Assembly (NCBI GenBank): GCA_004352715.1
Contig: SCFE01000116.1
Span: forward strand, 1 to 64,000
Source of the DNA: Hofstenia miamia
Taxonomy: Eukaryota; Xenacoelomorpha; Acoela
Reading direction: 5' to 3'
DNA: 64,000 nt
Below the pieces are notes generated by a model. That model searched no databases. It worked only from the letters and a program-made list of their open reading frames with translations, and was not told the DNA's origin. This document shows, piece after piece, positions 34,598 through 44,247 of this stretch (within the stretch, counting starts at the first letter, position 1; each line of letters starts with the position of its first letter). Made by a program: the position numbers and the translations under genes.

Positions 34598-35597
34598 NNN
34601 NNNNNNNNNNNNNNNNNNNNNNNNNNNNNNNNNNNNNNNNNNNNNNNNNNNNNNNNNNNNNNNNNNNNNNNNNNNNNNNNNNNNNNNNNNNNNNNNNNNN
34701 NNNNNNNNNNNNNNNNNNNNNNNNNNNNNNNNNNNNNNNNNNNNNNNNNNNNNNNNNNNNNNNNNNNNNNNNNNNNNNNNNNNNNNNNNNNNNNNNNNNN
34801 NNNNNNNNNNNNNNNNNNNNNNNNNNNNNNNNNNNNNNNNNNNNNNNNNNNNNNNNNNNNNNNNNNNNNNNNNNNNNNNNNNNNNNNNNNNNNNNNNNNN
34901 NNNNNNNNNNNNNNNNNNNNNNNNNNNNNNNNNNNNNNNNNNNNNNNNNNNNNNNNNNNNNNNNNNNNNNNNNNNNNNNNNNNNNNNNNNNNNNNNNNNN
35001 NNNNNNNNNNNNNNNNNNNNNNNNNNNNNNNNNNNNNNNNNNNNNNNNNNNNNNNNNNNNNNNNNNNNNNNNNNNNNNNNNNNNNNNNNNNNNNNNNNNN
35101 NNNNNNNNNNNNNNNNNNNNNNNNNNNNNNNNNNNNNNNNNNNNNNNNNNNNNNNNNNNNNNNNNNNNNNNNNNNNNNNNNNNNNNNNNNNNNNNNNNNN
35201 NNNNNNNNNNNNNNNNNNNNNNNNNNNNNNNNNNNNNNNNNNNNNNNNNNNNNNNNNNNNNNNNNNNNNNNNNNNNNNNNNNNNNNNNNNNNNNNNNNNN
35301 NNNNNNNNNNNNNNNNNNNNNNNNNNNNNNNNNNNNNNNNNNNNNNNNNNNNNNNNNNNNNNNNNNNNNNNNNNNNNNNNNNNNNNNNNNNNNNNNNNNN
35401 NNNNNNNNNNNNNNNNNNNNNNNNNNNNNNNNNNNNNNNNNNNNNNNNNNNNNNNNNNNNNNNNNNNNNNNNNNNNNNNNNNNNNNNNNNNNNNNNNNNN
35501 NNNNNNNNNNNNNNNNNNNNNNNNNNNNNNNNNNNNNNNNNNNNNNNNNNNNNNNNNNNNNNNNNNNNNNNNNNNNNNNNNNNNNNNNNNNNNNNNN
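34598..35597. other. Assembly gap (1000 N)
   Basis: Exactly 1000 N after a TA run. It separates two inverted copies of the same region. Confidence 0.98.
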
Positions 35598-35996
35598 CAA
35601 TGGTGTCTTGTCAGTCACTGCAAATGCACATCTCAAATTAATTGAAAATTGAAGTCGATATATTCTCTTGCACAAAGTTTGTTGATAGTATACAGTAATT
35701 GCCAAAAGTACATGTAACATGAAACTGAATGGTGATAGGCGAAAATTGATTTCAGAAGTGAAAGCAGCGTAGTCAAACTAGTATGGGACTAGGTATGGTT
35801 TTCATGAATTTTTGACAATGCAGTTTATCTTTCCTTCATTAGGTGCAGCACCTCTTGCATCTCACTCTTTTGCCGAAATTTGTTGCACGGAAACATTGCT
35901 GTGAAGTGTTTCCGCTTAATGATCAAAATTCGTTGTTCTAGTGATATCTAATAGTACTCAGAGCTAAAATGAAAATTTAAAATTTAATATAATATA

Positions 35997-36790
35997 AGAC
36001 CTTATCACTAAAAAATGCGACAAATATTAAATTCTTGAGAATAGTTTATGCAAACCATTGTATTTATTAAAAAAGCAAAATATTGAAGCTCAACAACAGT
36101 TAAAATAATAATACTATTTTAGAATACTTTTGATGTCATTGTCGGAAACACGCCTCATCTTAGTTCTTACTCTCAGCATCATCTGTTGGATTACCTCCAT
36201 GTAACTTTTCGAATCTGTCGATTTATTCGTGCAACTAGGAATTTTTTTTCTTTTTGCTTGCCAACCATTTGAATAAATTTTAGATTTCAGCAATGAGCAA
36301 TAATGTTCAATTGCTCTATCAGGCCAAAATAGACTATCTGGACACATTTGATGACAGTAAAGGGAGAAGGCGCTTCTTAATGTACTCTTTCAGATAAAGA
36401 TCTCCATTCATGTTTCCTATCTCGAGGAAAAATGGCTTCCTCATATCCCCATTTTCTGATATCGCAATCCACACATAACTCTTCGCGAAAATGTCTCTTT
36501 TTGCTTGAAACGAACTTTATCAGGACAGGTGGCCTTGTTTTCTGAATATAAGCGTCGATTGCCACTATATTCATCACCAGTAAGGCTAAAAGTAGGACTC
36601 ATCCATCACTAACAGATGACCATTTGATTGTCTAAAGTTTTTTTTGATAAGAATTCTGCTTCGTTTCTTTATTATTAATTCATCTCGTTTAGACATTACT
36701 TTTCTCCTGAAGTATTTAAGTTTCGATTTTTTTAAAAGCTTGTTAATGTGTGATTGACTCACATTGAACTTCCTCGCGGCATTCGTATGT
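35997..36790 (-). mobile_element. Mariner-type element, copy 2, inverted
   Basis: Reverse-complement counterpart of 31812-32775. It keeps the right terminal repeat (outer end at 35997 next to TA 35995-35996) and the transposase C-terminus that copy 1 has lost. 35598-35996 is flank, part of which (35598-35718) also flanks copy 1. The left part is cut by the gap at 36791. Confidence 0.75.
36114..36790 (-). pseudogene. Mariner-type transposase, copy 2, broken
   Basis: Same order and same internal loss (L-F-W-P-D joined to R-A-I-E-H-Y-C) as copy 1. It ends with K-M-R-R-V-S-D-N-D-I-K-S-I-L-K and TAG at 36114-36116. The shared internal deletion shows that both copies descend from one already defective element. 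Confidence 0.75.
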
Positions 36791-37790
36791 NNNNNNNNNN
36801 NNNNNNNNNNNNNNNNNNNNNNNNNNNNNNNNNNNNNNNNNNNNNNNNNNNNNNNNNNNNNNNNNNNNNNNNNNNNNNNNNNNNNNNNNNNNNNNNNNNN
36901 NNNNNNNNNNNNNNNNNNNNNNNNNNNNNNNNNNNNNNNNNNNNNNNNNNNNNNNNNNNNNNNNNNNNNNNNNNNNNNNNNNNNNNNNNNNNNNNNNNNN
37001 NNNNNNNNNNNNNNNNNNNNNNNNNNNNNNNNNNNNNNNNNNNNNNNNNNNNNNNNNNNNNNNNNNNNNNNNNNNNNNNNNNNNNNNNNNNNNNNNNNNN
37101 NNNNNNNNNNNNNNNNNNNNNNNNNNNNNNNNNNNNNNNNNNNNNNNNNNNNNNNNNNNNNNNNNNNNNNNNNNNNNNNNNNNNNNNNNNNNNNNNNNNN
37201 NNNNNNNNNNNNNNNNNNNNNNNNNNNNNNNNNNNNNNNNNNNNNNNNNNNNNNNNNNNNNNNNNNNNNNNNNNNNNNNNNNNNNNNNNNNNNNNNNNNN
37301 NNNNNNNNNNNNNNNNNNNNNNNNNNNNNNNNNNNNNNNNNNNNNNNNNNNNNNNNNNNNNNNNNNNNNNNNNNNNNNNNNNNNNNNNNNNNNNNNNNNN
37401 NNNNNNNNNNNNNNNNNNNNNNNNNNNNNNNNNNNNNNNNNNNNNNNNNNNNNNNNNNNNNNNNNNNNNNNNNNNNNNNNNNNNNNNNNNNNNNNNNNNN
37501 NNNNNNNNNNNNNNNNNNNNNNNNNNNNNNNNNNNNNNNNNNNNNNNNNNNNNNNNNNNNNNNNNNNNNNNNNNNNNNNNNNNNNNNNNNNNNNNNNNNN
37601 NNNNNNNNNNNNNNNNNNNNNNNNNNNNNNNNNNNNNNNNNNNNNNNNNNNNNNNNNNNNNNNNNNNNNNNNNNNNNNNNNNNNNNNNNNNNNNNNNNNN
37701 NNNNNNNNNNNNNNNNNNNNNNNNNNNNNNNNNNNNNNNNNNNNNNNNNNNNNNNNNNNNNNNNNNNNNNNNNNNNNNNNNNNNNNNNNN
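36791..37790. other. Assembly gap (1000 N)
   Basis: Exactly 1000 N, between the inverted mariner-type copy and the 3' side of a LINE. Confidence 0.98.
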
Positions 37791-39167
37791 TTGATAAAAA
37801 GAAGGAGATCCCGGGGGAAGAAGTAGAGTAACGGGGGGAGGGGGAAGTTGATAAGAAAACCTTCTTTGTATGGGGGAGGAGAGATCCATTGGAAGGCACC
37901 CTTCTGGAAAGCCATCAGGGGGAAAAACGAAGGAGAAGGCCACCAACAAGGAGAAGCGTAGAGAAGAATGGCGCCACGAATGGACTTGAACAAAAAGAGT
38001 TTCACAGCGGACGAGGTATTAAATTACGAAATTGGGAAAAGGGAAGGAAATAGCTTTGCGGGGACGCAAAGACACATGGCCAGTCCAATTTTAGTTTGCA
38101 GCAAGTTGAACTCCAAGATGAGTGTGATGAAGGAGAAAATTTCACGGGGGAAAATCAAAGGGGGGACCCACAAAAAGGAAAATCCCACATGTTTGGGTAG
38201 TGCAAAAATAAAGAGGTTTCCCAGGGGAAAAAGTAGAAAAATGCTCATGATCAAAAAAAATTTTAAAAGAAAAAGCCAACCAAAAATAAAAAATCGCAGT
38301 GTCATCGACATAAAACGGGAAAGACGATTGGAAAACAAAATGGGGGGTTTTTAAAGGGAAAAAGGAAAAAAAAAACGGCAAACACTGAGCCTTGAGGGGG
38401 ACCACTAGTAACGGGGACAGGAGAAGAGATAGACGAGTTGATTTTGACACACTGGTGGCGATTAGTCAGGTAGGACTGGAACAGTTCGATGAAATCCCGA
38501 TCCAAACCAAATAAACATATATTGTCAAGCAGAATGCAATGATTAAGGCGATCAAACGCTTTTGAGATGCCAAGAAAGATAATACAACCAGAACCACTAC
38601 AATCAGAGTGAAAGTAGCAGTTTTCGATCAGTGTGAGTAAGTTAGTAATCGTAGAGCGTCCAGGAAGGTTGCCATGCATAGAAGAAGAGATGAGGTGAAC
38701 AATTTTTGGGAATACATAACGAAAAACAAGGAGTTCAAAGATGATAGACAGTTAAGATGAATAGCTATTGGGGGGGAGGACGTGACCTGCGAGGAAGGAA
38801 GCTGATTAGATTTTAACAGCGGAGAAATCCAAGATTGTTTGTGAAGCAATGAGAACACCTCCATGACGACCACTGGAGCGATCCATAGAGAAAGAACTTT
38901 AAGAGTAGAGTTGGGAAAAACAATACTGTCAGCAACGGCATGATCAAGCCAGGTTTCAGTGATGAAAATGAAGTCAACAGGAGAATGCAAAAAGAAGTTG
39001 TAAAAACTGAGACGACGGTTCAAAGATACAAGACTGTGGGCATTGGCGAGCAATAAGGAAAAGCCAGATTTACGTGGGAAAAGGAAGATCAGAGTGAGAT
39101 AGTCAGTCACGGCGAGGCGCATTATGACGACGGGGACGAAGGCCAAAAGATTTGCGCTCATCGTCAA
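37791..39167 (-). pseudogene. LINE ORF2: endonuclease and reverse transcriptase, copy A
   Basis: AP-like endonuclease: A-N-A-H-S-L, then D-F-I-F-I-T-E-T-W-L-D (metal-binding Glu). A frameshift precedes S-G-R-H-G-G-V-L-I-A. RT: L-P-G-R-S-T-I-T-N-L-L, S-K-A-F-D-R-L-N-H, P-P-Q-G-S-V, and in another frame Y-V-D-D-T-A-I-F-Y (catalytic box). The post-RT region has A-I-L-L-Y-A-S-P-C-W-W-P-S near 37960. Below about 38420 there are many G and A run-length differences from the 59.5-kb copy, so some frameshifts may be sequencing errors. Confidence 0.8.
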
Positions 39168-39185
39168 AGAGGCGGTAATAACGAA

Positions 39186-39840
39186 TCAGGATGCTTCAGA
39201 CCACACATCAGGATTCATGAGTGCAAGATGCGGCTCTTGATCCCAAACAACACAGAAGGATACAAATGGAGAGTCAGGACGTGGAGGAATGGAAATGACA
39301 TCATCAAATTGTAGAGAGGACGAACGAAGGTGGTCAGCAACATCTGAGGTGGACACAGAAGCAGCAAAACGGCCAATATAGATATGAGCTTTGCGGGGAG
39401 GCCGCGGAAGTGAACTAATTGGAACAGCAGGGAGACGGCAGGAAGCACTAGATTCAAAAACTGGACGAGGACGATCACGGTTAGTAGACGATGGGATAGA
39501 CTTCTTAGGAGGATGCGGTAGAGCAGAAGGAGAAGCAAGCGCGGGTGTGAAACTTGGAGCAGAATGATTGGGGAGAGATGAGAAAGTACGTGGAGCAGCA
39601 GCACTGTAGGAGAACATTTGAGATAGTGAGGAAACATCGGAGGAAAGCTTTGTGAGGGATTCAGACAAGGATGATATGACACCAGGGCCATCATTGGAGG
39701 CCGGAGTCGAGGTAGAGAGAGAGAAGTAACAGCTTGGCGCAACAACGAAATGATGGCGTCTTTCTTCAGACCACCAAGAGCGGAGGTAAACTAGGCATCG
39801 CTCAAATTTTTGAGGTCGGACAGCGAAATTGGAGGTATCA
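39186..39840 (-). pseudogene. LINE ORF1, copy A
   Basis: Starts M-P-P-I-S-L-S-D-L-K-N-L-S-D-A near 39840 by comparison with the copy at 56394. An early TAG and a frameshift near 39740 break it. It is followed by a Ser/Pro-rich middle and then K-A-H-I-Y-I-G-R-F, D-V-A-D-H-L-R and F-V-S-F-C-V. The last part resembles the RRM/PHD-like nucleic-acid-binding tail of CR1-group ORF1 proteins, but I cannot assign it firmly. Confidence 0.65.
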
Positions 39841-39847
39841 CTGAAAT

Positions 39848-40885
39848 CTAATTAAACTGCATAATAAACAGGCAATGACCTGTGAAATAGTTGTCAGTCA
39901 CAATTTCAGGTTTTGTACCAAAGTAGGGTTCAGACAGCATCATGACAATGTCATTTGCCAAGTTTACATGAACTTTGTTTCCCTCTTTTCCTGTATATAT
40001 GATGGCATTTAGTGCATAGCCATTTTCAGCATCACATAACCAAAATGTATTTACTCCATATTTCCGAGGCTTACTATCGATATAAGTGCGCCCTGGAACT
40101 TTTCCCCTGTACCCAACAAGTTGCTCATCAACAGTGAGGTATTCAGAAGATTTGTACTGCCGCCTCAAATTTGCAATAAATGGTTCCCAGAACTCGGAAA
40201 ATGCTGCAAGTTTGTCATTTTGACATCTATCTCTACGTGTTCTATAGTTGTCGAATATAACAGCCCTAAAAAAATTGAATCTTTGTAGAGGCATCACTGC
40301 TTTGTAGAAAGGTCGGCTCTCCACAAGGTCCCACAGATCTTCAAGACATGTAAAATTACCCCTGTCTTTTCTTGCACGAAGTAGAATGCCAAAGCAGGCG
40401 CACATTTCATCATATGAGAAGTTTGCTTTATACCAGTGGCTTGAAGTGGCTCTAAGCACAGCTGCTTTACGATTTGTGTGCCTTTGAGCTGTTCCTATCA
40501 TGAACTCATTTACATATAAATGAAATGACTCACGTACATTTCGAGGATTTACAATGTTTTCATTTTTCTCAGTTAGCATGTTCCTGATCCGTACAAATGA
40601 CTGTTTATTATAATTGATTACTGAAAGGGCTTCAAACATATCATCATCAGACTTCTCGCTATCATCAGAGCTGTCACTATCCTCTTCCAAAAGTACATTG
40701 TTGTCCACTCCTTCTTCTTGCCTTGTAATTTCTACATCAGGGTCACCTATATTACCTTCTAAGATTTCTTGGTGTTCATTGTCTGAATTTGCATCAATGT
40801 TGACATCCTCTGTTTCATTGTTGTACAATACCTGCATTACCTGGCTCAATTGCAGAAATCGTGTTGATCTCATCTTCCTATACAA
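39848..40885 (-). pseudogene. piggyBac-type transposase, truncated by LINE insertion
   Basis: 345 uninterrupted codons. An acidic Asp/Glu/Ser-rich N-terminus is followed by the DDE_Tnp_1_7 core: F-H-L-Y-V-N-E-F-M, L-T-V-D-E-Q-L-V-G-Y-R-G-K (first catalytic Asp), Y-G-V-N-T-F-W-L-C-D-A and V-T-D-N-Y-F-T-G (second Asp). After F-T-G-H (about 39876) the reading passes into the LINE 5' end, so the third catalytic residue and the C-terminal Cys-rich domain are absent. The rest of the frame is intact, which suggests the LINE insertion was the inactivating event. Confidence 0.92.
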
Positions 40886-41400
40886 TAGTAAAAACTACTA
40901 CAATACACTATACAATGTGATGTGCATGTGAAAACAGCATAGATAAAGATATGAAATTGTAACAAATGAATAATGCAGTCAAAAATTAAAATCATTATTT
41001 ATTAGTGTCATTGTTATTTTACCTTTAGATTTAGATCACGCACCAACACACAGAAAAACATTCTGAAAAGTTGAGACAAAAGCCTAAAGAGGACTGGCAT
41101 GCCTACCTTGTGTTGTGTAATTTTATTCTGCATAAGAAGTTGCTTTTATGTGATGCATTTTAAACATTCTCGTTGTTATATTCTTATAAAGTTATATGAA
41201 TTGCCATTGTTTACATTTTGTAGACATTCAACATGATGAAGTGAAAATGCCTCTAGCAAATTTATTTGAATGGCTATAGGTTTTATGTTTCGCATGGTCA
41301 TATAGCACACTTATTCAGCCATCGTCCTAAAGGAAAAATGTTCTCCATGAATGTATCATGGAGTAGTTGAATAATGAACATGTGATGACTACATTTTGTA

Positions 41401-41424
41401 GGCACCCAACCGGATAAGGGTTAA
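41401..41424 (-). repeat. piggyBac terminal repeat and TTAA target
   Basis: Read inward on the minus strand, TTAA (41424-41421) is followed by CCCTTATCCGGTTGGGTGCC. TTAA directly before CCC is the piggyBac insertion signature. It lies about 515 bp upstream of the transposase start. The other end is beyond the LINE. Confidence 0.85.
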
Positions 41425-41467
41425 CAGATCAATCACATGATATGAAAGAGAAAAATGTCCGACAAAA

Positions 41468-41534
41468 TAAAAACGTTGTTTTTAGTTGTACAATTTAGTT
41501 TGATTTTGTATTTTGGAATTAGTAAATAAAATTC
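41468..41534 (+). repeat. 5' direct terminal repeat (67 bp)
   Basis: Begins TAAAAACGTTGTTTTTAG and ends AGTAAATAAAATTC. Identical to 44181-44247. It starts 43 bp beyond the TTAA of the neighbouring piggyBac. Confidence 0.9.
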
Positions 41535-41601
41535 CTATACGCTATTTTACAGAGGGAATTCCTATTATGTTTGATGGCAATCTATCTCCTGTAATATTTC
41601 G

Positions 41602-42169
41602 ATGTCTACTTCAGAAACGAGACAACAGACTCTTGATCGCCGTATACAACAGTTAGAGGCTTCTATTCAACAACTAGCTAATCGAATCGCAGATGCTCCC
41701 GATTTCCCTCATCGACAACCTGCAGCGGATCCTTCTAATGTTACTCAATCTTCCAACGCAGACCCTTCAAAGTCTCTCGCAAGAGATCCGTTTCTTGATG
41801 ATCAGCTCCCTGCAGTTAATAGAATCATATCGGACACAATCTCCAACTCCCGTACCTCAGCTAGAGATAAGCGAGAACTCGAGTTCCTCTACCACTTGTT
41901 TGATGACTACTCAGCATTCTCCGCAGATAATCAGCGACGTTTCTCATATAGAATTAGAACCCTGGTATTAGCAACCCATTATGGATGGAACAACTACATC
42001 ACGCAATGCCAAATCTCTCGAGCTCTTGGACCTCGGCATTGGCGGAACCTTTGCGCCAAGAAATCCCCAGCGTAATTTTCAGTCTAGGAGAGCCGGATAT
42101 CGTGGAAGAGGATCATTTTTCAACAATTCGCGAGGAAAGCAGTATATTAGTACCGGTACAACCATGTAG
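41602..42169 (+). CDS. Gag-like protein with coiled-coil start and Arg/Gly-rich tail
   Basis: The frame from ATG 41602 runs 157 codons to TAA 42073. It starts with a heptad-like Gln/Leu-rich segment (R-R-I-Q-Q-L-E-A-S-I-Q-Q-L-A-N-R-I), then an acidic/Ser stretch and an alpha-helical block (K-R-E-L-E-F-L-Y-H-L-F-D-D-Y). In the +1 frame, open to 42169, follows Q-S-R-R-A-G-Y-R-G-R-G-S-F-F, an RG-type RNA-binding tail. This suggests the full protein crosses a frameshift near 42000-42070. There is no CCHC knuckle. Position before the RT ORF and composition support a Gag role. No capsid homology could be recognised by eye. Confidence 0.5.
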
Positions 42170-42195
42170 CACTCCCGTTCATTTCTCACTGTGGG

Positions 42196-44178
42196 ATGCT
42201 CCAGAGGTCAATTTTTTTCAGCAACTCTGATGATACAATCTCAACTATCACGATAGCTTCTAGTCAGATATCCTCTCTTTCTACTTTACATATCAGTATA
42301 CCGTCACACGATTTTTCCTTTTCACAAGTTTTGAATATTACGCCAGACTCAGACATTAGGGACCTCACCAACATTGTTACTTCCGAACTATCTACTACGA
42401 AATTGCCTCTCATAGACTTAAGTTTATTAATGCACATTACCGATCTCGCTGATAAATTGCCAATTTCTGTTCAACAGAACTTTTTAAATTACTTCACAAC
42501 TATATCTGATTTACCTAGGGCAATCATTACTCAACGAATCCAAAATTTTTTGCATAAGTTCGGCATCCTTGATAACTCACAGTTAGGAAATGACTCTCAG
42601 CAGGAGCATAATAGTAACACGTCGGAGCATGACTCCATTATTGAAATTTTTGCAGAGGACCTTCATCCACAGGAATTTAGTGACATGTCAAATTTTGAGT
42701 CTTGTGCTTTGGATCCTAACCTTTCTCCGCATTACGAGTTTCCTAAGGTATCATTAGATTGGGATAAGGTATTTCAAGTGCTCAACGTTCCTTCTCGATT
42801 TTATTTCCTTAAGGCTCCTGTTATATCTCTAAGTTCATTTAAGCCATATGTAGTCAAGAGACCTTACTCTTTCTCTCCGTTAGTTACACAGCATCTTTTG
42901 GCACAGATTAAGGCTATGTTAGATTCGGATATTATTGAACCTTCGCCTCGGTTACCCTTCACCTTCGGTGTTTTCGCGGTACCCAAATCTCGATCAAAAA
43001 TACGTCTAGTAGTAGATTATTCTCCGATTTCAAAAAATTGCAACAAACCCTCGTTCTACTTACCTCCGTTTGCCCGTGTATTACGTTATCACGAACCAGC
43101 ACATGACCACGTAGCCATTATTCTTGATTTGTCAGCAGCATTCTATCACATAGATATTCCTTTACCTCAGCGTTATAAAACCACCTTTTTGACACCTGAT
43201 GGCTCTAGATATAGATTTCGTAAATTACCTATGGGACTGCCTATAGCTCCGTTCTTTTGCCAAATGTTTGTTAATTTTCTTATTTTCCCGATTAAACGTT
43301 TTTGCAGCTTGGCATGGGGACATATAGACAACATCACCTTAATATTCCACCCAAAGTTCTTATCGGAAATTTTGGATCACATCAGATTATTAGAGTCACT
43401 AGGCATATCGTTTGCTCATGATAAATGTTGTTTTGAACCCAAAAGTATTTTTGAAGCATTAGGATTAGTTGTCAACCTTCCAGAGCAACGTGTTAAACTT
43501 ACACCTGTTAAAGAGTTTATACTTACGAAGCTAATAACCACGATTCCTTCGCAACTGTCTATTAAGGAATACCAGAGATGGCTTGGCCATCTTGCATTTT
43601 CGTGGCCCACTATAGGACCCTGGGGTCTAGTTAAACAAATTTTAATTGATCATTCTGATAACGAAATTCGCAATTTATTAGTTCTACAAGTTTTTTATTT
43701 GTTATCCTCTAAATCTTTGTCGTGGAAACGCCCTATCACTTACGAACGTCATATTGTATACACCGACGCATCACAAACACAGTTAGGACTCACTTTTATA
43801 AGCCCGACACACTTGGACTTGCCACCGTACAACCTATCTATCCGCCTAGACGCATACCTTACACAATTTCACATTTACCAGAAAGAGTTGTTGGCTTTAT
43901 ACTTTGGGTGTTTGGAGGCTCCACCTGCAAGTAGGATACTCATTGATTCTCAGCCATTGGCGTCTGCAGCAAAAACTGGTAAAGTCGTATCAAAAGATCT
44001 TCCGGGCATCGCTCAAGCCGTAAATATACTCATCAATTATAAACACCTCCAAGTGCAATGGATTTCTACGCATGAAAATTTAGCAGACGTTCCATCTCGT
44101 TTAGACTATTTTGATTATAAACTTTTGAATTTAGAGATGCTACCTAAACTTCTTTTGACAGCCATTTCGGTTGTGTAG
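42196..44178 (+). CDS. pol: RT-RNase H polyprotein, 660 residues, open throughout
   Basis: Residues 1 to about 230 match nothing I know. RT spans about 235-440: K-I-R-L-V-V-D-Y-S, I-L-D-L-S-A-A-F-Y-H-I (motif A, Asp at about 312), L-P-M-G-L-P-I-A-P-F-F (motif B) and G-H-I-D-N-I (motif C, 43318-43335). Motif C differs from the usual Y-x-D-D: Tyr is His and the second Asp is Asn. RNase H spans about 515-625: Y-T-D-A-S, Q-K-E-L-L-A-L, L-I-D-S-Q and S-T-H-E-N-L-A-D-V-P-S-R supply the D-E-D-D set. The stop at 44178 is 2 bp before the 3' repeat. Motifs A and B resemble DIRS-type and hepadnavirus-type RTs more than Ty3/gypsy. The start at 42196 is the first ATG of the open frame. Confidence 0.8.
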   Translation: MLQRSIFFSNSDDTISTITIASSQISSLSTLHISIPSHDFSFSQVLNITPDSDIRDLTNIVTSELSTTKLPLIDLSLLMHITDLADKLPISVQQNFLNYFTTISDLPRAIITQRIQNFLHKFGILDNSQLGNDSQQEHNSNTSEHDSIIEIFAEDLHPQEFSDMSNFESCALDPNLSPHYEFPKVSLDWDKVFQVLNVPSRFYFLKAPVISLSSFKPYVVKRPYSFSPLVTQHLLAQIKAMLDSDIIEPSPRLPFTFGVFAVPKSRSKIRLVVDYSPISKNCNKPSFYLPPFARVLRYHEPAHDHVAIILDLSAAFYHIDIPLPQRYKTTFLTPDGSRYRFRKLPMGLPIAPFFCQMFVNFLIFPIKRFCSLAWGHIDNITLIFHPKFLSEILDHIRLLESLGISFAHDKCCFEPKSIFEALGLVVNLPEQRVKLTPVKEFILTKLITTIPSQLSIKEYQRWLGHLAFSWPTIGPWGLVKQILIDHSDNEIRNLLVLQVFYLLSSKSLSWKRPITYERHIVYTDASQTQLGLTFISPTHLDLPPYNLSIRLDAYLTQFHIYQKELLALYFGCLEAPPASRILIDSQPLASAAKTGKVVSKDLPGIAQAVNILINYKHLQVQWISTHENLADVPSRLDYFDYKLLNLEMLPKLLLTAISVV

Positions 44179-44180
44179 TA

Positions 44181-44247
44181 TAAAAACGTTGTTTTTAGTT
44201 GTACAATTTAGTTTGATTTTGTATTTTGGAATTAGTAAATAAAATTC
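44181..44247 (+). repeat. 3' direct terminal repeat (67 bp)
   Basis: Identical to 41468-41534. Contains AATAAA. Begins two bases after the RT-RNase H stop codon. Confidence 0.9.

Larger units (their letters stand above)
37791..39875 (-). mobile_element. CR1/L2-like LINE, copy A, 3' end lost in gap
   Basis: 5' end at about 39875: sequence is shared with the copy at 55950-56431 up to CAGGCAA and then diverges. It contains ORF1 and ORF2 (endonuclease, RT, post-RT region). The 3' end, seen in the copy at 59.2-59.85 kb, lies in the gap. The insertion site is inside a piggyBac transposase in the same orientation. Confidence 0.88.
41468..44247 (+). mobile_element. Compact retroelement with short direct terminal repeats (unclassified)
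   Basis: Identical 67-bp direct repeats at 41468-41534 and 44181-44247 bracket a Gag-like ORF and an RT-RNase H ORF. No protease, integrase, tyrosine recombinase or apurinic endonuclease is found between the repeats. Total length is 2780 bp. The repeats contain AATAAA near their 3' end, so they could be the terminal redundancy of a polyadenylated RNA. DIRS/Ngaro/PAT elements also have unusual repeats and no protease, but they carry a recombinase. Classification is open. Confidence 0.7.

Noticed and set aside
37968-38354. 128-codon plus-strand ORF
   Set aside because: Antisense of the LINE ORF2, which has clear RT motifs on the minus strand.
42196-44178. Calling the 660-residue RT an endogenous hepadnavirus
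   Set aside because: Motifs A and B resemble that RT type, but no terminal-protein, core or surface gene is evident, the flanking repeats point to a retroelement, and motif C differs. Kept as unclassified.
41468-44247. Calling the compact element a DIRS/Ngaro element
   Set aside because: No tyrosine recombinase ORF within the repeats or in the following 1 kb, and no split-repeat structure could be shown.
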